Assembly: GCA_014763905.1 (NCBI GenBank)
Contig: JACXUN010000001.1
Span: 1-24,620 of the forward strand
Length of the DNA stretch: 24,620 bases
Direction of reading: 5' to 3'
Origin: Campylobacterales bacterium
GTDB taxonomy: Bacteria > Campylobacterota > Campylobacteria > Campylobacterales > Sulfurovaceae
The notes under the pieces: generated by a model
The model's database searches: none
The model's input: only the letters and a program-made list of their open reading frames with translations
What the model was told of the DNA's origin: nothing
In this document: positions 1-6,247 of the stretch, in pieces
Position numbering within the stretch: position 1 is the stretch's first letter
How the letters are laid out: every line of letters starts with the position of its first letter
Made by a program: the position numbers and the translations under genes

Positions 1-420
1 ATAAGCTTTGTCATTTAAGTAAGAGGAGATCAGAATCCGCATCGCTTTGACATTATTGGGATGGGTCGCAACCCAGGACTCCAGTTTATGGATATTTTTA
101 GACGTTTTACCGATATAAAGAGCGATACCAACCTCTCGCAGCAGATACTCTTCATTACCCGTTAAATCATACAGTTGACTGTAGAACGCATGACTTTTCG
201 CCAAATCACCCTTCTGTTCATAGTAGAGAGCCTGAATGATTAAACTGTCTTCATTTTCAATTTTGGACTTTTGATCATAGAGATTTTGAAAATGCTTTGG
301 ATTGTATTCAGGCAGATTCTCTGCGGATACTTGCGTCACATTGGGTACATAACCGGTACATCCGTTCAGCAATAGCAGGAGTGATGTTAGTGTTGTTTTT
401 ACTCGATAATTCCCGGACAC
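1..420 (-). CDS. TPR-like outer-membrane lipoprotein, 3' end cut by window edge
   Basis: The visible 140 codons start with a basic stretch, a run of leucines and LLNGC, which reads as a lipoprotein signal with the lipidated Cys at about residue 21. The mature part is helical, with tyrosine/alanine patterns such as IIQALYYEQKGDLAKSHAFY and LYDLTGNEEYLLREVGIALY, typical of tetratricopeptide-like repeats, so a scaffold or assembly role at the outer membrane is likely; the partner is unknown. I chose GTG at 418-420 because GGAGGT lies 9 bases upstream and no in-frame ATG follows within the signal peptide. This start lies inside the cysteine-cluster gene, overlapping its last 22 bases in another frame, so translation is probably coupled. 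The gene runs past position 1. Lipoprotein call fairly sure; exact family not recognised. Confidence 0.7.
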   Translation of the reverse strand, partial: MSGNYRVKTTLTSLLLLLNGCTGYVPNVTQVSAENLPEYNPKHFQNLYDQKSKIENEDSLIIQALYYEQKGDLAKSHAFYSQLYDLTGNEEYLLREVGIALYIGKTSKNIHKLESWVATHPNNVKAMRILISSYLNDKAY

Positions 421-788
421 TCTTTTTTTACCTCCTCGCTACTATTTTTGAAAGTTTCCCAAAATGGAAAAGTACGACATTGCCTCGGTCGTACCGGATA
501 GATGCTGCATCGCCGCTTTGCTTCATCAAAAAAGATACAAGCATAGTCAGCAATACCAATCTGCTTCTCTATAATAGAATAGCGATGACCCACTTTTTTG
601 AGATACATTGTAGCAAATTCTTCTATAGTTAACTCTAAAAAGGCAGCCATTTTCTCTATCTCGTCATATTTCGCCCAAATATAGCCACTCTCTCCGGTAC
701 AGCAGGCTCCCGCACACGCTTCACAAGCCGACGGCATAAACTGATAAGCGTACCCCTCTTGGCTTATTAGATTGGTTTTAGACTCCAT
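399..788 (-). CDS. YkgJ-family cysteine-cluster protein (putative metal-binding)
   Basis: This 129-residue protein carries the arrangement of the YkgJ/UPF0153 family: CEACAGACC at residues 22-30, then Cys84, Cys94 (RRCSIYP), Cys104 (RPRQCRTFPFW) and Cys124 (CPG). Such proteins are annotated as probable zinc or iron chelators; no precise reaction is established. There is no signal peptide, so it should be cytoplasmic. The ATG at 786-788 has AAGGGAG a few bases upstream and overlaps the 3' end of the methyltransferase gene by 11 bases. The downstream lipoprotein starts inside its 3' end, so three genes are tightly linked. Family assignment is secure; function is not. Confidence 0.85.
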   Translation of the reverse strand: MESKTNLISQEGYAYQFMPSACEACAGACCTGESGYIWAKYDEIEKMAAFLELTIEEFATMYLKKVGHRYSIIEKQIGIADYACIFFDEAKRRCSIYPVRPRQCRTFPFWETFKNSSEEVKKECPGIIE

Positions 789-1479
789 AATCTCCCTTAA
801 TACTGTTGGTTGAGGCTTTTAAAAAAGCATTTTTTGCCTCAGGATTATAATTACTCGCTTCATCAAAGACAATCAACGGCGGCAATATCTTCAACATCGA
901 TTTAGAGTTGGCACGTGCCGAAATCATCACCAGCTTGGCATCTCGATCCACCTTAGAGTGGACAAAACGCACCACCTCCGGGTTGATTTTATGGCTCACC
1001 AGTGCATGAAACAACCGATCTAGTTGTTTGGCATCGTAACAAAAGATAAATCTTCCACGCGGTCGAAGCAGTTTTTTGACTTGTGCCACAAAGCCCTCAA
1101 TCGGCAAATGGTGAGCATATCGTGCAATATTGAGATGCTCATTTTCACTCTGCGTCACATTGCTATCATAAAAAGGCGGATTAGATACAATAAAATCAAA
1201 CCGCTCCGCCGTCTCCAACGCCATAAAGTCACCGCCATGAGCGGTAACATTGAGGTTGTTAATCGTGTAATTATGTTGAGCATATTGTAGCATAATTTTT
1301 TGCTTATCTACAATAGTAGTTTCAATATTAAAGTCTCGACTCAATAATAAAGAGATTATACCCACGCCACACCCAACATCAAGCAGTTTGCCGTAGGGTT
1401 GGAATTGACTAATGAAGTCATAAAGAAAAATCGAATCGCTGTTATAGGCATAACCTTGCGTTGGCTGATAAAGGAACAC
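778..1479 (-). CDS. tRNA1(Val) (adenine37-N6)-methyltransferase-like protein (TrmN6/YfiC family)
   Basis: A class I SAM-dependent methyltransferase of 233 residues. The SAM-binding loop is LLDVGCGVGIISLL (about 32-45) and the N6-adenine motif is NPPFYDSN (100-107), as in YfiC/TrmN6, which methylates A37 of tRNA(Val). The substrate here is inferred from family only. The N-terminus YQPTQGYAYNSDSIFLYDF is the usual family opening. An in-frame TTG at 1506 would add nine residues, but it sits where transcription should begin if the -10 at 1513-1518 is real. GTG at 1477-1479 has GAGGGGGAG six bases upstream, so I prefer it. It is the first gene of a three-gene minus-strand run with the YkgJ protein and the lipoprotein. 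Confidence 0.85.
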   Translation of the reverse strand: MFLYQPTQGYAYNSDSIFLYDFISQFQPYGKLLDVGCGVGIISLLLSRDFNIETTIVDKQKIMLQYAQHNYTINNLNVTAHGGDFMALETAERFDFIVSNPPFYDSNVTQSENEHLNIARYAHHLPIEGFVAQVKKLLRPRGRFIFCYDAKQLDRLFHALVSHKINPEVVRFVHSKVDRDAKLVMISARANSKSMLKILPPLIVFDEASNYNPEAKNAFLKASTNSIKGDYGV

Positions 1480-1512
1480 CTCTAACTCCCCCTCGTCAAA
1501 AATCAAACAGCT

Positions 1513-1521
1513 AATATACCA
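1513..1521 (-). promoter_or_regulatory. Extended -10 promoter for the methyltransferase operon
   Basis: On the minus strand TGG-TATATT follows a T-rich tract, an extended -10 of Campylobacterota type. Predicted transcription start is near 1506, giving a leader of about 27 bases before the GTG at 1479. No -35 is evident. Confidence 0.45.
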
Positions 1522-1548
1522 AAATTTACTTCAAATTGATATTTTTTT

Positions 1549-1557
1549 TGCTACAAT
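1549..1557 (+). promoter_or_regulatory. Extended -10 promoter abutting bpt
   Basis: TGC-TACAAT preceded by a run of eight T. Only seven bases separate the hexamer from the bpt ATG, so the transcript should begin at or next to the start codon. No Shine-Dalgarno sequence fits in between. The same motif at the same spacing precedes the dipeptide epimerase at 12668. Confidence 0.6.
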
Positions 1558-1564
1558 TCCGCCT

Positions 1565-2341
1565 ATGAACGATACGATTTTTACCGGTACTGAACCACTC
1601 TCCACAGATTTTTGTATGTTAGATTATGAGTGTGCCTATCTTCCCAATAAAAGTGTACGGATGCACTATAAACACATCGAAGAGGCGACGCAAACTTACA
1701 ATACAGCACTCATACACCGTGGTTGGAGACGGTTTGGATGTTACTACTTTCATCCTATCTGTAACGGCTGCAACGAGTGCAAATCGGTTCGTATCGATGT
1801 TAATAACTTCAAGATCAGTCAATCCCAACGCAAATCGATCAAACGTAACCGCCAAACCGAGATCATTATCCAAAAGCCAACACTAACACAGGGGCATATC
1901 GATCTCTACAATAAATATCACACGTTTAAACATCATCGAGATGATTGGTCTCACCGTAATATCTCCCTGCGTGAGTACAAAGAGAACTTCGTTGAAGGGG
2001 CTCATGAGTTTGGCAAAGAGGTACTCTATGTCAAAGATGACAAACTAATTGGTGTCGACCTGATTGATATTCTTGATGACGGTATCTCCTCCATTTATTT
2101 CTATTATGATCCCGATTATGCCCGGCTCTCTTTAGGAACCTACTCGCTGCTCTATCAAATTGAATTGGCTCGGGTTTTAGAACTTCCTTGGGTCTATTTG
2201 GGATACTGGGTTAATGGATGTAAAGCTTTTGCCTACAAACAGCGTTTCCAGCCGCAAGAGATGTTAGACGGTTTTCCGACCATCACCCAAATAGCCCATT
2301 GGGAGCCTTTTAAGCATCCCGAATCAACCGATTTTCATTAA
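1565..2341 (+). CDS. bpt: Aspartate/glutamate leucyltransferase
   Basis: At 258 residues this matches the bacterial Bpt (arginyltransferase-like) family, which moves leucine from Leu-tRNA onto proteins with N-terminal Asp or Glu and so marks them for ClpS/ClpAP degradation in the cytosol. The N-terminal block GWRRFGCYYFHPICNGCNEC (53-72) with Cys59, 66, 69 and 72 is the family's cysteine-rich signature, and SQSQRKSIKRN follows. The GNAT-like C-terminal half contains FYYDPDYARLSLGTYSLLYQ and YLGYWVNGCKAFAYKQRFQP. It stands alone, divergent from the methyltransferase operon. The start codon lies seven bases behind a -10 hexamer, so the mRNA is probably leaderless. Assignment is firm. Confidence 0.93.
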   Translation: MNDTIFTGTEPLSTDFCMLDYECAYLPNKSVRMHYKHIEEATQTYNTALIHRGWRRFGCYYFHPICNGCNECKSVRIDVNNFKISQSQRKSIKRNRQTEIIIQKPTLTQGHIDLYNKYHTFKHHRDDWSHRNISLREYKENFVEGAHEFGKEVLYVKDDKLIGVDLIDILDDGISSIYFYYDPDYARLSLGTYSLLYQIELARVLELPWVYLGYWVNGCKAFAYKQRFQPQEMLDGFPTITQIAHWEPFKHPESTDFH

Positions 2342-2367
2342 TAAAAATATCGACCAACATTAACATT

Positions 2368-2426
2368 AACAGAGCCAAACATTGAAAAAATTCCTCTGTT
2401 GTACTTTTCTGTTAAAAAGATAACAG
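2368..2426 (+). repeat. Nested inverted repeats after bpt (possible terminator region)
   Basis: AACAGAG at 2368-2374 pairs with CTCTGTT at 2394-2400 over a 19-base loop, and CTGTTA at 2409-2414 pairs with TAACAG at 2421-2426 over six bases. The AACAG/CTGTT cores could also pair across the two hairpins. Neither is followed by a clean U run, although the region downstream is T-rich. This may end bpt transcripts; evidence is weak. Confidence 0.3.
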
Positions 2427-2485
2427 TTGACTCTTTTCGTTACTTTTTTTACTTTCTTTCAGTGTAAACCCTTTTGAACTTAGAT

Positions 2486-2491
2486 TATAAT
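2486..2491 (+). promoter_or_regulatory. -10 promoter element of the acidic exported protein
   Basis: A perfect TATAAT lies 30 bases before the ATG at 2522. AAAGG sits seven bases upstream of that ATG. No convincing -35 is present. Confidence 0.5.
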
Positions 2492-2521
2492 AGTTATAAG
2501 ATCAATCTGAAAGGCTACACT

Positions 2522-3040
2522 ATGACCATAACCAAAACCCTCGCATCTTCATTAACTGCTCTGCTTTTGAGTTCAAGTCTACTTCATGCGGCATCCAACA
2601 ACTGTCCGGGCGGAAAGTGTTTGGCATCTTTTTCCCAAACCAATGCGGATAGTGAGTCAAAAACTACTTCAAAGTCAACCTTGCAAAAAAATATTGCCCT
2701 AATTGCCAACGCTTATGAACAAACTATGGCAAATGAAAAAATCAAGCCGTTCAAACAGATCAGTATGGTGGATGACTTTAGCTCAATCGATATACCGCAA
2801 AATCAAATCGTTATAGAAGATGAACCGCTTCCTTTAGTCGTTGCCTATGTTGATGAGATAGAAAGTACCTCAGAAATACCATTCAATGAAGAAGTAGAAG
2901 AAGAGGAAACGCTACTCGAAGAGTATAGCGAAACCGTTATGGAGCTACCTGAAGAGCCGGTTGCAACGGATTATATTTGTGAAAATGATCAGGAGATTAT
3001 GATCTGTGATGTCGAACTGGACGAGTGTGAATGTATCTAA
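2522..3040 (+). CDS. Exported acidic cysteine-containing protein, unknown function
   Basis: I do not recognise this 172-residue protein. It starts with a clear Sec signal peptide (basic MTITK, hydrophobic core, cleavage probably after LLHA at about residue 24), so it should be periplasmic or surface-exposed. The mature N-terminus has NNCPGGKC, the middle is Ser/Thr/Lys rich, and from about residue 90 it is very acidic, with runs of Glu around EEVEEEETLLEE. It ends in a second cysteine group, ICENDQEIMICDVELDECEC. The six cysteines in two clusters suggest disulfides or metal binding. I chose the ATG at 2522 over an upstream in-frame TTG because a perfect -10 and an AAAGG lie before it. It is monocistronic and convergent with purL. 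Confidence 0.75.
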   Translation: MTITKTLASSLTALLLSSSLLHAASNNCPGGKCLASFSQTNADSESKTTSKSTLQKNIALIANAYEQTMANEKIKPFKQISMVDDFSSIDIPQNQIVIEDEPLPLVVAYVDEIESTSEIPFNEEVEEEETLLEEYSETVMELPEEPVATDYICENDQEIMICDVELDECECI

Positions 3041-3058
3041 ACCCTTAAGGGTTTAGAT
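3035..3058. terminator. Perfect palindrome between convergent genes (bidirectional hairpin)
   Basis: ATCTAAACCC-TTAA-GGGTTTAGAT forms a 10-bp stem with a four-base loop and is identical on both strands. It contains the TAA ending the exported protein gene and touches the TAA ending purL. Neither strand has a strong U tract afterwards, so it may act as a 3'-end stabiliser or a factor-assisted terminator. Confidence 0.55.
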
Positions 3059-5286
3059 TACATATCTTGTTCTACAACCTTTTTAAATCGGCTATAGTAA
3101 ATCTCTTGTAGCTTCTCTAATTTCATCTCTACATCGTTAATCTTGACTGTATCACCGCCAATTTTTCCGATAATATCTGCTTTAAGTCCTAAATCTTTTG
3201 CCATGTCGATCACCGCTTCGAGATTCTCTTTACTGCTCACTTCTAAAATAGCCCGGCTTTGAGACTCATCAAAAATACTGCGTTTGTCTTCCATTCGTAT
3301 ACCAGCAACTACCCCACGTCCTGATACTATCGCCATTTTTGATAACGCGATCGCGATACCGCCCATGCCGACATCTTTGGCTGAAGCGAGGAGTCCTTTT
3401 TTGTTGGCTTCGATCACCAACTCCCACAATCTCAACTCTTTGGTATAATCAATCTCCGGCAGGCTTCCAACCGTCTCACCGAACAGCTCTTTGATATAGA
3501 GTGATCCGCCAAAATTTTTACCGGTCTGACCGATAAGGATTAGATGGTTCTCATCCTCTTGGAAATAAGACTCCAAGACACGATCCTCATCATCATTGAG
3601 TCCGACCATCACAATCGACGGAGTTGGGAAAACAGACACACCGTTGGTTTCATTGTAGAGTGAAACGTTTCCGGAGACAACCGGTGTACTCAACTCCGAA
3701 CACGCCTCTTTGATTCCTTCACAGCACTGAGCAAACTGCCACATAACCTCAGGATTTTCAGGGTTACCGAAGTTAAGACAGTCGGTAATCGCCAAGGGTC
3801 TCGCACCGCTCATGGCAACATTTCGTCCTGATTCCATAACGGCGATCGCCGCACCTTTATGCGGATCGACATAACAGTATCGAGGGTTACAATCGCTGCT
3901 CATCGCCAAGGCTCTGCCGTTCTCCTTGACACGGATACACGAAGCATCAAGGCTTCCTGGAGCTTTAACAGTATTGGTCTGTACCATTGAGTCATACTGC
4001 TCATAGATCCACCCTTTATCGACGACCTCCATTGAGGCGATCAGTCTCTCAAATGCGATTTGATTGTCTACTTTCTCATACGAATCGATACTCTTGCCGG
4101 CAATCTCATCCAGATACTTCGGTCGTGATGTCGGTCGATCCAATACCGGAGCCTCTTCACTCACCGGAGCGATCGGTATATCAGCACACTTCTCACCATG
4201 CCAGTAGAGTTCCATACGTCCCGTATCAGTTACCTCACCGATGACCGCAACATCGAGATCCCACTTCTCAAAAATATCGATAACCTCTTGCTCTTTTCCT
4301 TTTTTAGCACAGATCAGCATACGCTCTTGTGATTCGGAAAGCATAAACTCATACGGGGTCATCCCCTCTTCACGAGCCGGTACTTTGTCGAGATTCATAA
4401 TCATCCCTGCACCTCGTTTCCCTGCCATTTCAAATGACGAAGAGGTGAGTCCTGCCGCTCCCATATCCTGGATACCGACCACGACATCTTGAGTCTTGAA
4501 AAGTTCTAAACACGCTTCAAGCAATAGCTTCTCGGTGAATGGGTCACCAACTTGTACCGTTGGACGAAGGGATTTACTCTCTTCGGTAAAACTGTCAGAA
4601 CTCATAACCGCTCCGCCGAGTCCGTCACGTCCGGTTTTTGACCCGACATACATAACCGAGTTTCCAATACCCTCGGCGATTCCCAAGAATATCTCATCGG
4701 CTTTACAGAGTCCCAATGCAAAGGCATTGACCAAGATATTGCCGTTATAGGACTCGTCGAAACTTACTTCACCGCCAATTGTTGGAACCCCCATACAGTT
4801 ACCGTAACCGCCGATACCTTCGGTCACCCCTTTAACGAGATAACGTTGATACTTCGCTGTCTCATCTTGCTTCAAGATATTACCGAATCGCAATGCGTTG
4901 AGGTTGGCTACCGGTCTGGCTCCCATCGTAAAGACATCTCGCAAAATTCCACCGACACCGGTTGCTGCCCCTTGATACGGCTCAATAAAACTTGGGTGAT
5001 TGTGTGACTCCATTTTAAATACCGCTGCCATACCGTCACCGATATCGATAACTCCGGCATTCTCTCCTGGACCTTGAATAACCCATGGTGCTTTGGTCGG
5101 GAAACCACTGAGATATTTTTTACTTGACTTATAAGAACAGTGTTCTGACCACATAGCCGAAAAGATACCCAGTTCGACAAGATTCGGATGCCGTCCTTCC
5201 AATATCTCTACAATGTGACTATAGTCACCCTGTGTTAGTTTATGTGATTTTAAGATTTCATCTAAGTTATCTAATGGTTTTGACAT
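3058..5286 (-). CDS. purL: Phosphoribosylformylglycinamidine synthase subunit PurL
   Basis: This 742-residue protein is the small-type PurL that works with separate PurQ and PurS to convert FGAR, ATP and glutamine to FGAM in purine synthesis. Visible signatures are [14 protein letters not shown] (46-59), the metal and ATP block [20 protein letters not shown] (91-110) followed by VGGILRD, and the glycine-rich ends of both AIRS-like halves, including [18 protein letters not shown]. Length fits the family (about 720-750). The ATG at 5284-5286 has AGGA ten bases upstream. TATAAC on the minus strand at 5320-5325 is a weak -10 candidate. PurQ and PurS are not here. It stands without a cotranscribed biosynthetic partner, downstream of the ABC fragment. 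Confidence 0.96.
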   Translation of the reverse strand: MSKPLDNLDEILKSHKLTQGDYSHIVEILEGRHPNLVELGIFSAMWSEHCSYKSSKKYLSGFPTKAPWVIQGPGENAGVIDIGDGMAAVFKMESHNHPSFIEPYQGAATGVGGILRDVFTMGARPVANLNALRFGNILKQDETAKYQRYLVKGVTEGIGGYGNCMGVPTIGGEVSFDESYNGNILVNAFALGLCKADEIFLGIAEGIGNSVMYVGSKTGRDGLGGAVMSSDSFTEESKSLRPTVQVGDPFTEKLLLEACLELFKTQDVVVGIQDMGAAGLTSSSFEMAGKRGAGMIMNLDKVPAREEGMTPYEFMLSESQERMLICAKKGKEQEVIDIFEKWDLDVAVIGEVTDTGRMELYWHGEKCADIPIAPVSEEAPVLDRPTSRPKYLDEIAGKSIDSYEKVDNQIAFERLIASMEVVDKGWIYEQYDSMVQTNTVKAPGSLDASCIRVKENGRALAMSSDCNPRYCYVDPHKGAAIAVMESGRNVAMSGARPLAITDCLNFGNPENPEVMWQFAQCCEGIKEACSELSTPVVSGNVSLYNETNGVSVFPTPSIVMVGLNDDEDRVLESYFQEDENHLILIGQTGKNFGGSLYIKELFGETVGSLPEIDYTKELRLWELVIEANKKGLLASAKDVGMGGIAIALSKMAIVSGRGVVAGIRMEDKRSIFDESQSRAILEVSSKENLEAVIDMAKDLGLKADIIGKIGGDTVKINDVEMKLEKLQEIYYSRFKKVVEQDM

Positions 5287-5360
5287 TATGCAATTATCCT
5301 AGTATGGGGATTTTTTAAAGTTATAATTTTAATTAAAAACTACTAAATATGGGTTGAAAC

Positions 5361-5939
5361 CTATTTCAATGCGTCCAAATCAATTATGCGATCTGCCTTT
5401 TCGATACTATTTAGCCTATGGGCAATGGTAATAACCGTTTTATCCTGAATATACCCTTCCAGTGCCGCAAGCAGGCGATTTTCCGTCTCATTATCCAACG
5501 AAGAGGTGGACTCGTCAAAAATAATCACTTTTGGCTCATCCAATAAGACTCTGGCTATCGAGAGCCGCTGCTTCTGTCCACCGGAGAGTTTGGTTCCGTT
5601 TTTACCGATAATCGTCTCTAATTTGTTCTCCAAACCGGCAACAAACTCATAGAGTTGAGCCACTTTCAACGCCTCATAGATTTTTTCATCGCTGTACACT
5701 TTACCCAAGGTGAGATTAAACCGCAAAGTATTGTTAAACATCAACGGCGATTGCAGTACAAAGCCCACGTTTTCACGTATCCGATCGTAACCGATCTTGG
5801 TAATCTCATGCTCATTATAGTAGATACGTCCTGCACTAACGGGATAGAGTCCAATCAGGATTTGAGCTAAGGTACTTTTACCGCTTCCGGTCTCTCCGAT
5901 GATCGCCACCTTTTCGCCTCGTTTTACTTCCAGACTCAA
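5361..5939 (-). CDS. Orphan ABC-transporter ATPase fragment, probably a gene remnant
   Basis: The 192 residues form most of an exporter-type nucleotide-binding domain: Walker A GETGSGKST (16-24), Q-loop region VLQSPLMFNNTLRFN, signature LSGGQKQR, Walker B VIIFDES, D-loop SSLD and switch His in TIAHRL. Missing are the whole transmembrane domain, the first strand and A-loop of the ATPase, and the usual tail after ADRII. In frame upstream lies a TAG five codons before the TTG start; the similarity seems to begin at the RFPDLSL codons just after that stop. An AGAGG lies about ten bases before the TTG, so translation is possible. No promoter or membrane partner is visible. Most likely the end of a truncated exporter gene; a free-standing ATPase is less likely. 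Confidence 0.65.
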   Translation of the reverse strand: MSLEVKRGEKVAIIGETGSGKSTLAQILIGLYPVSAGRIYYNEHEITKIGYDRIRENVGFVLQSPLMFNNTLRFNLTLGKVYSDEKIYEALKVAQLYEFVAGLENKLETIIGKNGTKLSGGQKQRLSIARVLLDEPKVIIFDESTSSLDNETENRLLAALEGYIQDKTVITIAHRLNSIEKADRIIDLDALK

Positions 5940-5974
5940 ATCTGGGAACCTCTAAAAATCCTTTAACCATTTAT

Positions 5975-6011
5975 GATATTCCCAAAAGCGTATTACGCTC
6001 TTTGGAATATC
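5975..6011. repeat. Imperfect inverted repeat between ABC fragment and cysteine-rich gene
   Basis: GATATTCC at 5975-5982 pairs with GGAATATC at 6004-6011, and inside it AGCG (5987-5990) pairs with CGCT (5996-5999) around TATTA. It sits just upstream of the -10 of the small plus-strand gene. It could be an operator or part of a small mobile-element remnant; it is not followed by a U tract. Confidence 0.5.
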
Positions 6012-6015
6012 AATA

Positions 6016-6024
6016 TGTTATAAT
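6016..6024 (+). promoter_or_regulatory. Extended -10 promoter of the cysteine-rich gene
   Basis: TGT-TATAAT is a perfect extended -10. Transcription should begin near 6031, just before an AAGGAG at 6038-6043. The inverted repeat at 5975-6011 lies directly upstream. Confidence 0.55.
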
Positions 6025-6064
6025 ACTTTTTAAATTTAAGGAGATCAAAAATCAACTCCGAAGC

Positions 6065-6247
6065 ATGTTCCACGATAAGCCGTACGAACCATCTCAACCC
6101 TTGAAACCGACACTGGACAATGAGATTCGTAAATTTCAAGATAACTGTAGCCGAGAGTGCCAATGCACCCAATCCTATGACAGTTGTTTTGTCTCATGCG
6201 GCGGAAAACTCCGTTATGAGAAGATCTGCGTCGAGAATTGCGATTAA
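6065..6247 (+). CDS. Small cysteine-rich cytoplasmic protein, unknown function
   Basis: A 60-residue protein with no signal peptide. Seven cysteines fall in the last 34 residues with spacing C-x3-C-x-C-x6-C-x3-C-x9-C-x3-C (NCSRECQC, then CFVSC, then CVENC). The paired CX3C boxes nine residues apart could be a helical hairpin with disulfides or a zinc site. The ATG at 6065 is the only in-frame ATG near the front, but the strong AAGGAG at 6038-6043 is 21 bases upstream of it, too far for normal initiation. A non-ATG start nearer that site (for example ATC at 6044, in frame) cannot be excluded and would add seven residues. The gene has its own promoter, and its stop overlaps the cca stop. Not a family I recognise. 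Confidence 0.6.
   Translation: MFHDKPYEPSQPLKPTLDNEIRKFQDNCSRECQCTQSYDSCFVSCGGKLRYEKICVENCD

Noticed and set aside
2474..2521. Upstream TTG extending the exported acidic protein
   Set aside because: It would bury the signal peptide, and the -10 at 2486-2491 lies after it.
6002..6064. TTG at 6002 as start of the cysteine-rich protein
   Set aside because: It lies in the inverted repeat and upstream of the promoter -10, so it would not be transcribed from that promoter.
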